From the NCBI GenBank assembly GCA_000156115.1, contig DS995276.1, forward strand, positions 2,489,719 to 2,553,718: a stretch of 64,000 bases of DNA. Direction: 5' to 3'. Positions 26,511 through 34,476 of this stretch are shown piece by piece. Every line of letters starts with the position of its first letter. The first letter of the stretch is position 1. Below the pieces are notes generated by a model that searched no databases, was not told the DNA's origin, and saw only the letters and a program-made list of their open reading frames with translations. The stretch comes from Rhodobacteraceae bacterium HTCC2083 (GTDB taxonomy: Bacteria; Pseudomonadota; Alphaproteobacteria; Rhodobacterales; Rhodobacteraceae). The position numbers and the translations under genes were made by a program.

Positions 26511-27083
26511 TTAGTACGCAATTGGTATTGAATAGTACTCTCGTTTAAGAGCAGCACGGAACCAGATCAAGCGGCGTCTTTCATTGTCTTGAGATATCGG
26601 TTGCGAGAACGGCTGAGAACGAGGCACGCATTGTTTGAGTAGATCTGAGAAGCTTGTTAGACCCGCTTGGAATAAACGAACGTCTCGTATCTTTCGCACA
26701 TGCCGACCTTTGGCCGCAAGCCAGCGTTTGCTCGCTTCATCCTGATCGATCGTACCGCCTCGCACCGCGTGCCCTATGATGGCCGAACGGTTCACTGTTG
26801 TGCCAATAAGGAGCAATTGCATCAGGTAGCGTACTTTGCTCGCGTCAATCGCATCACCAGACATAATCCAATTGGCGATATGCGCATCATTTGCATGACC
26901 TTCGAGCCATTTTGCAGACAGCATTTCGCAAATACCCTCTGCAGACCCAGGATTGGTTGCGATGATACTCGCGACCGGATCGCGCATCTGAGAGAACTGC
27001 CAAGTACAATGACCACCAAAATCCGTTGCAGATTTTTGGACGTTTCTAACGAAAGGATAGAGTAACTTGCTTAGCAATGACAT
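26511..27083 (-). CDS. T6SS-adjacent protein of unknown function (190 residues)
   Basis: Not recognised. The protein begins MSLLSKLLYPFVRNVQKSA and appears mostly helical, with motifs SAEGICEMLSAKWLEGHAND and GTIDQDEASKRWLAAKGRHV. There is no membrane helix or signal peptide, and it has a basic C-terminus. ATG at 27083 is chosen because TTGGAG lies six bases upstream; an ATG at 27089 directly follows that site. It is the first gene of the leftward operon and lies about 330 bases from vgrG with a shared promoter region. Confidence 0.6.
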   Translation of the reverse strand: MSLLSKLLYPFVRNVQKSATDFGGHCTWQFSQMRDPVASIIATNPGSAEGICEMLSAKWLEGHANDAHIANWIMSGDAIDASKVRYLMQLLLIGTTVNRSAIIGHAVRGGTIDQDEASKRWLAAKGRHVRKIRDVRLFQAGLTSFSDLLKQCVPRSQPFSQPISQDNERRRLIWFRAALKREYYSIPIAY

Positions 27084-27412
27084 GGGCATCTCCAAGTTAT
27101 AAATCTCGCGCAACCATACGGATTAACAAGTTAAAAACACGGCTTCGATCAGTGAAGTTAGGATCGCGAAATGAATTAGCTTCACGCACTTCTACCCAAG
27201 ATGAGCGCCACGTGTTTTCAGTTTTGGCCCGCTGCAACCGCGCGGGCATCTCGGGAATTTGTTGGTTCCAGTTGGCTTGACGTTGTTTTGATAGAACGGG
27301 GGAATGATCGCTTTAGCCATTGAGCTGCTTGAATTATCGGCCTACCCATATAATTGTGTTGGTTTTTGAGGTATGTGCGCGATAGTTGCGGCAAACAGCG
27401 ATGGGATTCCAC
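27084..27412. promoter_or_regulatory. Divergent promoter region between the leftward operon and vgrG
   Basis: No gene is supported here. It must hold the promoters of both units. A perfect TATAAT lies at 27349-27354, about 60 bases before vgrG, with a TTGAAT at 27329 that is too close (14 bases) for an ideal -35. A TTGACG at about 27278 is a second, weaker candidate. No sigma-54-type site was found. Confidence 0.35.
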
Positions 27413-29317
27413 ATGCCTGAAGCAGAACAAGTACTTGTCAAGTTATCTATTGATAAGAAAATCGACTTGGATGTCGTGAGTTACATGATTGAGGAAAGCT
27501 TGTCTGAAGTGCCGCGCTACGCGATCACCGCTTTGGATCAAGAGTCGAAACTAGATAGCTTTGTTGGAAAAAGCTGTGAAATCAGCTTTGTTAAGGCGGT
27601 TTATTCAGACATCGAACCACGCAGTTTCAGCGGTATCATTATGTCAGTTGAACGCACATTAGATGCGGCCGGCTCTGCAAATTTGCAGTTTGTGATTCAA
27701 CCAGTTTTGGCGGTTCTTGGGCTAAGCGTTCACAGCGCGATCTATCAAAAATCCACGTCGCTTGATATTTTGAAAGAAGTGCTCAAACGCAACGGGCTTG
27801 CGAGGGTTAAAGTCGAAGGCACGATTCCCAAGGTGAAACGTGACACTGTCATCCAATACAACGAAAACGACTTGGCGTTTTGCCGACGCATTCTCGCCGA
27901 AGAGGGATTGGCGTTTTACTATCACAACGGAAAATCTGCTGAAACCTTGGTGCTGCATGATGTAAGCAAGCCATTTCCAAGCGGATTTGAAGCGATCGAA
28001 TTAACAGATGTTGAGCTTTCAGACGTCAATCGTATGGAAGCGACACAGCTACATCTAACGCGTGCCCTTGTGCCGGATAAGGTTGAGTTGACCCACTATG
28101 ACGCGGACAAGGCCAGTTCGGTAGCCTCGGGTGAAAAAAAATCAAGCGAGACTAAATCGCCAGAAACGCCAAGTGTGCTGGAATACCGCCATGTCATCGT
28201 TGGTGACCTGAAGAAAAACGAACTCATAACATTGATGCAGGCCAGCCAGCGTCCTGAATTAGCGATATCAGGTCTATGCGCTCATCCAGCTATGCATCTC
28301 GGTCAAGAAATCGATATTGCGAGCACGAGCAGCAAGGATATCGAAGGGCGTTATATCCTTTCGAGTATTGTTTACACGCCACTGGACAAGACCAATTTGT
28401 CATGCCATTTCAAGGCCGTTCCAGTAAGTCATGTGCCTGCGCCTGAACGGTTGCCCAAGCCGCTTATCGCAGGCGTTCATAATGCAATTGTTGTGGGATC
28501 AACTGGCGCTAAAGCGGGCGACATTGCCTGTGATGATCAAGGTCGGGTGTTGGTCGAATTCTTTTGGGACAAAGCGGCAAGCAACAGTGGCTACATCCGT
28601 GTTTCAGAACCCTTCGCGGGAAACGGATACGGCGGTCAATTCACCCCGCGTGTTGGTCACGAAGTGCTTGTTTCGTTTTTACATGGCGATCCTGATGCGC
28701 CTGTCGTGACGGGCCAAGTCTATACGGAAAAGAATAAACCACCGTTTGTTGAGAAAAATACGACAAAATCCGGTATTCGCACTCAGTTACACGGCGACCC
28801 GAACGAGCTGGAATTCGATGACAAAGCAGGTAATGAACTGATTGCAATCCGTGCTGCCAAGAATTTCGAATTGATCGTAGCGGAAAATGTTGAACGTGAT
28901 GTCACGAAACTTGACACGACGACAATTGGCAAGACAAGCAAGCTTGATATTGGAGAGGATTGGAATGTCACTGTAAAGAAGGCCTATACCAACGATTCCG
29001 ATGAAATCACTTTGACCGGAAAGACGAAGATAATTTTGAAAGTAGGCTCATCCAAGATCGTGCTTAGCTCTAGCGGCATCGTTATTGATGCACCTAAAGT
29101 TGAGATATCGGGTAAGTCTAAATTAGACGTCGCAAGCAAAGGTACGCTGTCCTTGTCCGGCATGTCGAGCACTTTGGAAGCAAAAACCGCACTTAATCTA
29201 AAGGGCCTCAATATTTCGGTAAAAGGTCAAGCTATGGCGACGTTTGAATCGCCACTCACCACCGTTAAAGGCTCTGGCATGCTGACGCTTACGGGCGGTA
29301 TGGCTATGATCAACTAG
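27413..29317 (+). CDS. tssI: T6SS spike protein VgrG (TssI)
   Basis: A 634-residue VgrG. The gp27-like part is residues ~1-330. The gp5-like OB-fold follows, with GRVLVEFFWDKA and RVSEPFAGNGYGGQFTPRVGHEV, the hallmark of the family, at about residues 375-420. The C-terminal beta-prism, with repeated Lys/Thr/Ser strands (TLSLSGMSSTLEAKTALN), ends at MAMIN. There is no C-terminal effector extension, so cargo must be carried by PAAR or adaptors. ATG 27413 is chosen; ATG 27401 is a possible alternative. It starts a unit with the DUF6931-like and PAAR genes. Confidence 0.95.
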   Translation: MPEAEQVLVKLSIDKKIDLDVVSYMIEESLSEVPRYAITALDQESKLDSFVGKSCEISFVKAVYSDIEPRSFSGIIMSVERTLDAAGSANLQFVIQPVLAVLGLSVHSAIYQKSTSLDILKEVLKRNGLARVKVEGTIPKVKRDTVIQYNENDLAFCRRILAEEGLAFYYHNGKSAETLVLHDVSKPFPSGFEAIELTDVELSDVNRMEATQLHLTRALVPDKVELTHYDADKASSVASGEKKSSETKSPETPSVLEYRHVIVGDLKKNELITLMQASQRPELAISGLCAHPAMHLGQEIDIASTSSKDIEGRYILSSIVYTPLDKTNLSCHFKAVPVSHVPAPERLPKPLIAGVHNAIVVGSTGAKAGDIACDDQGRVLVEFFWDKAASNSGYIRVSEPFAGNGYGGQFTPRVGHEVLVSFLHGDPDAPVVTGQVYTEKNKPPFVEKNTTKSGIRTQLHGDPNELEFDDKAGNELIAIRAAKNFELIVAENVERDVTKLDTTTIGKTSKLDIGEDWNVTVKKAYTNDSDEITLTGKTKIILKVGSSKIVLSSSGIVIDAPKVEISGKSKLDVASKGTLSLSGMSSTLEAKTALNLKGLNISVKGQAMATFESPLTTVKGSGMLTLTGGMAMIN

Positions 29318-29325
29318 GATATTGA

Positions 29326-29895
29326 ATGTTACGCAAACTCCCCTTTGAAACCAGCGAACCAATCCTTGAGCGGTTTGATCTTAGCGAAGAGGGCGCTTTG
29401 ATCGTCGCTCCTGAAATGCCCCCCGAAACTGCGATTGAGGTGCTTTTTAAGGCTGATCTCATGGTTGATATGTTGAAGTATTTTGGCCACGGCATGCCAC
29501 CGCGTGAAGGTGCTTGCTGGGCGGTTGCAACAATGCGCGATAGCCTGGGTGCGCTAGATACTAAAGATCAAGACGTGCTGACGCTCGCAGAAAAATGGGT
29601 TAAAGATCCGCAAGAAGGTTTGCGTATTCAGTTGATGGATGAAGGCGAAACCCGTGATAACGAAGACCCGTTCAGATGGCTATGTTGCGCGATTGCTTGG
29701 AATGGATCGGGTAGCATTGGGCCCAAAGGCGGCCCATCAGTCTTGCCTGCGACGGGCTTGCACGCGTCTGCTTTGATAGGGGCTGTATCGCTCTTAGTCG
29801 GAACTTCTGAGGACGCACTCGCAGAGGTTCACAAAAGTGCTTATCGATACGGCTTAGAAGTCGCGCAGGGTGGTTGGCCGATGCGAATTGACTGA
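29326..29895 (+). CDS. T6SS-associated DUF6931-like protein
   Basis: A 189-residue soluble, mostly helical protein: LSEEGALIVAPEMPPETAIE, then LFKADLMVDMLKYFGHGMPPREGACWAV. This pattern, with the WAV-type helix, is that of proteins encoded between vgrG and PAAR genes in proteobacterial T6SS loci and grouped as DUF6931 (recalled, unchecked). The role is not known; the position suggests spike assembly or cargo loading. It begins eight bases after vgrG and ends 27 bases before PAAR. Confidence 0.6.
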   Translation: MLRKLPFETSEPILERFDLSEEGALIVAPEMPPETAIEVLFKADLMVDMLKYFGHGMPPREGACWAVATMRDSLGALDTKDQDVLTLAEKWVKDPQEGLRIQLMDEGETRDNEDPFRWLCCAIAWNGSGSIGPKGGPSVLPATGLHASALIGAVSLLVGTSEDALAEVHKSAYRYGLEVAQGGWPMRID

Positions 29896-29922
29896 TATTT
29901 GATACCGAAAGGATGGGGCTCT

Positions 29923-30219
29923 ATGCCTGGCATGCCAGCATCACGAATTACAGATATGCATGTTTGCCCAATGGTCACGGGGATCGTGCCGCATGTTGGT
30001 GGTCCGATTTTGTCGCCAGCAGCGCCAACGGTGCTGATCGGTAAACTTCCATCGGCAGGAATGGGAAGCATGGTCACGTGCGTAGGTCCACCCGATACGG
30101 TCGTCAAAGGCAGTGCAACTGTTCTAGTCGGCAAGCGCCCATTGGCCCGCTTGGGGGATAGCTGCGCGCATGGTGGCGCGATCGTGCTTGGATGTCCGAC
30201 GGTTCTTGCGGGTGGATAG
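29923..30219 (+). CDS. PAAR-domain protein (T6SS spike tip)
   Basis: A 98-residue stand-alone PAAR protein. It contains the PAAR repeat segments MPASRITDMHVCP, HVGGPILSPAAPTVLIGKLP and GDSCAHGGAIVLGCPTVLAGG, with the His/Cys residues that bind a metal at the tip. It sharpens the VgrG trimer and can carry effectors; no C-terminal toxin domain is fused here. ATG 29923 is chosen because AAAGGA lies nine bases upstream. Confidence 0.93.
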   Translation: MPGMPASRITDMHVCPMVTGIVPHVGGPILSPAAPTVLIGKLPSAGMGSMVTCVGPPDTVVKGSATVLVGKRPLARLGDSCAHGGAIVLGCPTVLAGG

Positions 30220-30413
30220 ATGCTAATTGCTGCTGAAGCGCAGCCAAACGCGGATCTAAGGTCAAAAACCCGTAAAAGGGTGATGATGTTCTATCGCGTA
30301 CCCGTTTCAAGCGAAAAGTAGCTCTGTATTTCAAGACATTTTGCTTGCGTGATCAACGCTCATTTCATACAGGTGTACCCTGAACGATCGATTTGTCATT
30401 TGGGGATTGTAAA

Positions 30414-30436
30414 AATTCACGTTTTGTGTGTGAATT
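30414..30436. promoter_or_regulatory. Inverted repeat upstream of the sensor/MFS/binding-protein cassette
   Basis: AATTCAC-N9-GTGAATT has perfect seven-base arms and lies about 65 bases before the gene at 30499, in a 279-base AT-rich spacer after PAAR. It is a good candidate for an operator controlling the cassette. No terminator with a U-run was seen after PAAR. Confidence 0.4.
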
Positions 30437-30498
30437 AGCTGACTTGGCCAAGACCTTGTTCTCTAATTTTTTATCTACTTGAGGGGCATCTTAGGTCA

Positions 30499-31341
30499 AT
30501 GGCATCGATCAATTGGTTCGTTTTTCGCGAAGTTTATTTCAAAATTGTCTTATCAATTTTGGTTGTCATTGCAGCAATGCTGCTTTTGCAAAACTCACTA
30601 AACAATTTGAAGCTTCGCTCGCTCGTTGCTGAAGCAACGTCTTCAAAACTGCAGATCACCGCGTCAACAATTGAATCCGCGATTGTGCGTGCAGAAGGCT
30701 TGGGATTGGCGATGGATGAAATGGCTGGTTTGCAAGACTTGCTTGATCGCGAACGCGCTCGCGACCAAAGCATTGTGCAGATCGAAGTCGTTTCCCCTAT
30801 CGGCACTTCTGTGGTGATGTCCGGTGCTATTCCTCCTAATCCAAACGATCCTAAACATGTTGATCGTCTAGCCAAAGAGCGCGAGCAAGCGTTTCGCCGG
30901 GTCTTGGGCACGCGCGACAAAGTAACTTTGTTCAATGCGGGACCGCATCTTTACACTGGCCGAGTGATTTACGATTCAAGCGATGCAGTCATGGGCGCAA
31001 TTGTGCTTACAACGCCGACACGTCAATATTTAAGTCGCGCGAACCGATCGTTGCATAAGATGACGAACGCTTATCTTGCGATATTCACAGTGGTCGCGAT
31101 TCTGCTTGTTCCGTTCATCATTTTCCAGTTCTCCGGCGTGCGTCATGCCTACCGTGCGCTTGACCCTAACCTGATCGGTACTGACAGTAGAATCGATGAT
31201 TTACCCGAAGCGGCCCAGAATATTGTTGGTACAATCGAAGCCGGGCAAAGTGCATATTCGAGTGCGTCAGCGGAGTTAGATGAGCTTTTGCAGACATTCA
31301 CCAAAAAACACAAAACTGGCCAAGCAGGTGACGCATCATGA
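30499..31341 (+). CDS. Two-helix membrane protein with periplasmic sensor-like domain
   Basis: A 280-residue protein. TM1 is at about residues 14-35 and TM2 at 190-212. They enclose ~150 periplasmic residues with a Cache-like layout: a long helix with IESAIVRAEGLG, then VQIEVVSPIGTSVV and GRVIYDSSDAVMGAIVL. This resembles the sensor part of chemoreceptors and histidine kinases. The cytoplasmic tail (about 65 residues) has no kinase, HAMP or output domain. It overlaps the next gene by four bases (ATGA). It may pair with the next gene product as a heteromeric sensor. Confidence 0.65.
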   Translation: MASINWFVFREVYFKIVLSILVVIAAMLLLQNSLNNLKLRSLVAEATSSKLQITASTIESAIVRAEGLGLAMDEMAGLQDLLDRERARDQSIVQIEVVSPIGTSVVMSGAIPPNPNDPKHVDRLAKEREQAFRRVLGTRDKVTLFNAGPHLYTGRVIYDSSDAVMGAIVLTTPTRQYLSRANRSLHKMTNAYLAIFTVVAILLVPFIIFQFSGVRHAYRALDPNLIGTDSRIDDLPEAAQNIVGTIEAGQSAYSSASAELDELLQTFTKKHKTGQAGDAS

Positions 31342-33425
31342 GCACGGAAAATGCCACCAAAAGTGTTTCTCTGATCTCCGGATTTTCACGTAGATTGTTC
31401 TTGAGTACTGCGCTGGCGATGATTATTGCTGCTCTCTTAAGCCTGATCGTCACTGTCGTTTATTTCAATGCAGGTTTGCGCCCATATCTGGTCGATAAAG
31501 CCCGTGCGGTCGCGGAATCGGTGCAACAAGATATCCAATACGCGATAAGCATTGGTATTCCTTTTGAAGAAATCCGCGGTTTAGAACAACACATTACCAA
31601 GCTTGTTGACGAACATCCTGAAGTCAGAGAAATGCGCGTTGTTGTTGCGTCTGAACAAGCGGACATTCCTAAAAAGGGCGCGTCAGACAGGGTCGCGGAA
31701 AGAGACGCAACCACAGAAGAGGGCTTAGGCTATCAAGTTATTACCTCGATAAGTGAAATTGGCTCGATCCTGTTTAGAGCTGGTGATGCGCAGGAAGTTA
31801 TCTCAGTTGAGATTGTCGAGAATGACACGGTTGTTGCGAAAATAGAATCGGTCGTCGATGAAACCTACATGAACGGAAAAATGACATCTGTGTTTTTTGA
31901 CACACTCGTTATTCTGATTGCCGTATCACTGGTCGCGTTAGAGGTTGTCGTCGTTTTGTCTGCCTCACAGCTTGCGGAGCCTTTTAGGGTTGTCGAGCGT
32001 GCATTGAATAAAAGAGCCGGTGGTGATCTGCGTCAATATGAAGGCGGGATTGGCCGTGGACGGCTCTCGAGCTTTGTCAAAACACTTAACGTTTATAATG
32101 CCGCCTTACGAGATCGTGTCAACGCTGCACGAGAGAGCGTGGCAGATGCTGGGCGTAAGGCAAAGCTGAGCAAATTGGCCGAAGGCACAAGTTTATTTAT
32201 CACTGATAAGCGCCAACAAGCTTCAATTATGGACGCACGTATTCCATTGTTTGTATTTTGTTTCGCCGAAGAGCTGCAAAAATCCTTTTTGCCGCTTTTC
32301 GTGGCGGAATTCTATTCTGAGAATGATCTGTTCTCACGTGATATCATGATGGGTTTGCCGATTTCGGCATTTATGTTTGTGATTGCTGTTTTCACCCCTT
32401 TTGCGGGTAAACTCGTGGATAAAATCGGCAACAAGCCGCTGTTTTTGGCAGGGCTTTTGCCCGCGATCGCTGGGTATTTGTTTTGTTATTTGGCTCAAAG
32501 TGGCAATGATATCCTGATAGGACGTTCGATGACCGCCATTGGTTACGCAGTGATTACGATCAGTTGCCAAAGCTATATTGCGGCGGTTGTCGTTGCTGAA
32601 AATCGCGCGCGGGGCATGGCAGTGTTTGTTGGTGTCCTAATGACAGCAACCATGTGCGGTACTGCGATTGGCGCAATTCTTGCTGATTGGCTTGGCTATA
32701 AGCCTGTCTTCTTGGTTGCAACTGGATTTGCAGTGATGGCGGGTATCTTGGGGTATAGTATGCTCAGCACAGATTTGCCCGCGCCAGAAAAGAAAAAGGA
32801 ATCTGTCGGCGTCAGCAGAAGCCCAATCGCGACGTTGTTGCGCAATTCACAGTTTGTTTTGATTGTCTTGTTTTGCGCTATTCCGGCGAAAGTTATTTTG
32901 ACAGGGTTTCTGTACCTGTTTGTTCCGATCTATTTGGCCAGCTTGGATGCGACCCAGTCTGAAATTGGGCGGGTCATGATGTTGTATTCTCTGATCATCA
33001 TTCCAATCAGCCCGCTTGCATCCGGTTTTGCCGATCGTCTTAACAAGAACTTATGGATGGTAATCGGTGCGACTATTGCATCCGGAATTGTTCTGCTTGG
33101 CCTGTATCAGAGTGCGAGCGTTGCGATGGTGCTAAGCGTGGTTGTTGCCCTTGGTATTGTGCATTCTTTCTTGAAAGCACCGCTTATAGTTGCAGCGATG
33201 GAAGCTGCTGAGAAAAGCCCGGACATGACACGCACTGGCGCACTTAGTCTGTTGCGCACGAGCGAGCGGATTGGATCTGTCATTGGACCAGTCGTTGTTG
33301 CCGCGTTGCTAGTGGTTCTCGATTTCGGAGAGGTCGCTGCAATATTGGGAATAACGGTGGCAATATTGGGGATCATCATGGCCATCTTGTCTTTCAACAA
33401 GAAAGGACCTGAGGCACATGCGTAA
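31338..33425 (+). CDS. Fusion of a Cache-like/HAMP sensor module to an MFS transporter
   Basis: A 695-residue protein. TM1 is at ~18-42. A periplasmic Cache-like domain follows at ~43-180, with GYQVITSISEIGSILF. TM2 is at ~184-206, then a HAMP-like linker at ~205-262 (LAEPFRVVERALNKRAGGDL). A short coiled region precedes a complete twelve-helix MFS domain at ~297-690. Motif A is GKLVDKIGNKPL, and a second copy is ASGFADRLNKN. HAMP linkers usually feed kinases, cyclases or chemoreceptors, so coupling to a transporter is unusual. It overlaps the following binding-protein gene by eight bases, implying joint expression. Confidence 0.75.
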   Translation: MSTENATKSVSLISGFSRRLFLSTALAMIIAALLSLIVTVVYFNAGLRPYLVDKARAVAESVQQDIQYAISIGIPFEEIRGLEQHITKLVDEHPEVREMRVVVASEQADIPKKGASDRVAERDATTEEGLGYQVITSISEIGSILFRAGDAQEVISVEIVENDTVVAKIESVVDETYMNGKMTSVFFDTLVILIAVSLVALEVVVVLSASQLAEPFRVVERALNKRAGGDLRQYEGGIGRGRLSSFVKTLNVYNAALRDRVNAARESVADAGRKAKLSKLAEGTSLFITDKRQQASIMDARIPLFVFCFAEELQKSFLPLFVAEFYSENDLFSRDIMMGLPISAFMFVIAVFTPFAGKLVDKIGNKPLFLAGLLPAIAGYLFCYLAQSGNDILIGRSMTAIGYAVITISCQSYIAAVVVAENRARGMAVFVGVLMTATMCGTAIGAILADWLGYKPVFLVATGFAVMAGILGYSMLSTDLPAPEKKKESVGVSRSPIATLLRNSQFVLIVLFCAIPAKVILTGFLYLFVPIYLASLDATQSEIGRVMMLYSLIIIPISPLASGFADRLNKNLWMVIGATIASGIVLLGLYQSASVAMVLSVVVALGIVHSFLKAPLIVAAMEAAEKSPDMTRTGALSLLRTSERIGSVIGPVVVAALLVVLDFGEVAAILGITVAILGIIMAILSFNKKGPEAHA

Positions 33426-34446
33426 GTTTTCAATTGATTGCGTGATCAGCGTACTTTTGTGCCTGTTTGCCGCGACAGGGCAAAGTATTGCACAGGGAAA
33501 AGCGAGTGAGACATCACAGCATGTCCATCAAATCCACATGGTCGTATGGCGCGGGTGTGAAGAAGCTTGCCGCGGTTTTATACGCTACTTTGAAGATCGC
33601 AAATTGCCAGTAAATGTAACGGTCACGAATGTTGATCGTGACAAAAGCAAGTTGCCGATTATCCAAAAGCAATTGATTGCGGAAGGACCTGATCTTGTTG
33701 TTACGTGGGGTACAAGTGTATCGCGCGCCATCTTAGGAACGATAGAAAACAATGGCACAGCCTCTGCACTAGGTGATATTCCCGCGATTTTCATGATCGT
33801 CGCCGATCCTGTCGGCTCGAAACTTGTGGATAGTTATAATGCCAGTGGGCGTCCGTTGATTTCAGGCGTTCGCAATCGCGTGCCCGAAGATGTGCAACTT
33901 CGATTGTTGTTTGAATATTTCCGCCCAGAAAAAATGGGTGTTGTGAATGATCCAAGCGAGTTGAATTCGACACTCAATACCAACAGTTTGCGCGCGATAT
34001 CTGAAGAACTGTCGTTTGAATTGGTGGAACATGTTTACGAACTCGACGACGCGGGTGAGATATCTTTAGATCAGGTCCCACTTGCTTTGGCGCATTTGAA
34101 ACAACGCGGGGCAGACGCGATTTATGTTGGCTCCAGTTCGTTCAATCTGGAACACCGCGAAGCATTTGTAAAAGCTGCGAACGCGCTTGGTCTGCCAGTC
34201 TTTAGTGCTTACACGCAAATGGTAAAAGATGCAGGCGCGCTGATGGCCATTGGAACAAGTTACGCCAACGTTGGTCGTCTTGCCGCAGTTCAAGCTGAAC
34301 AAGTTGTTTTGAATGGTGCGATCCCTGGTGAGCTGAGAATTAAATCGCTTAACCGCTATTCAGTCATTCTTAACATGAAGACGGCGCGTGAATTGTCACT
34401 TTATCCGCCATTGTCCTTGTTAACTGTCGCAGAGATTGTACGATGA
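33418..34446 (+). CDS. Periplasmic substrate-binding protein, ABC_sub_bind (PF04392)-like
   Basis: A 342-residue protein with a signal peptide (about residues 1-26). The mature part has the type-1 periplasmic-binding fold of the PF04392 family: NVTVTNVDRDKSKLPIIQKQ, LVVTWGTSVSRAIL, IPAIFMIVADPVGSKLV and GADAIYVGSSSFN. Such proteins bind aromatic or other small ligands and either feed an ABC permease or act as the ligand receptor of a neighbouring membrane sensor. No permease or ATPase is encoded here, so the second role, with the two upstream sensor-like proteins, is more likely. Confidence 0.8.
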   Translation: MRKFSIDCVISVLLCLFAATGQSIAQGKASETSQHVHQIHMVVWRGCEEACRGFIRYFEDRKLPVNVTVTNVDRDKSKLPIIQKQLIAEGPDLVVTWGTSVSRAILGTIENNGTASALGDIPAIFMIVADPVGSKLVDSYNASGRPLISGVRNRVPEDVQLRLLFEYFRPEKMGVVNDPSELNSTLNTNSLRAISEELSFELVEHVYELDDAGEISLDQVPLALAHLKQRGADAIYVGSSSFNLEHREAFVKAANALGLPVFSAYTQMVKDAGALMAIGTSYANVGRLAAVQAEQVVLNGAIPGELRIKSLNRYSVILNMKTARELSLYPPLSLLTVAEIVR

Positions 34447-34476
34447 CACATGGTCAACCAATTGGGATTGCGTGGA

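Noticed and set aside
27270-27312. Sigma-54 promoter before vgrG
   Set aside because: A TGGC is present but the GC element at the required spacing is missing.
29200-29317. Toxin domain on the VgrG C-terminus
   Set aside because: The end consists of beta-prism repeats and stops at MAMIN, with no extra domain.
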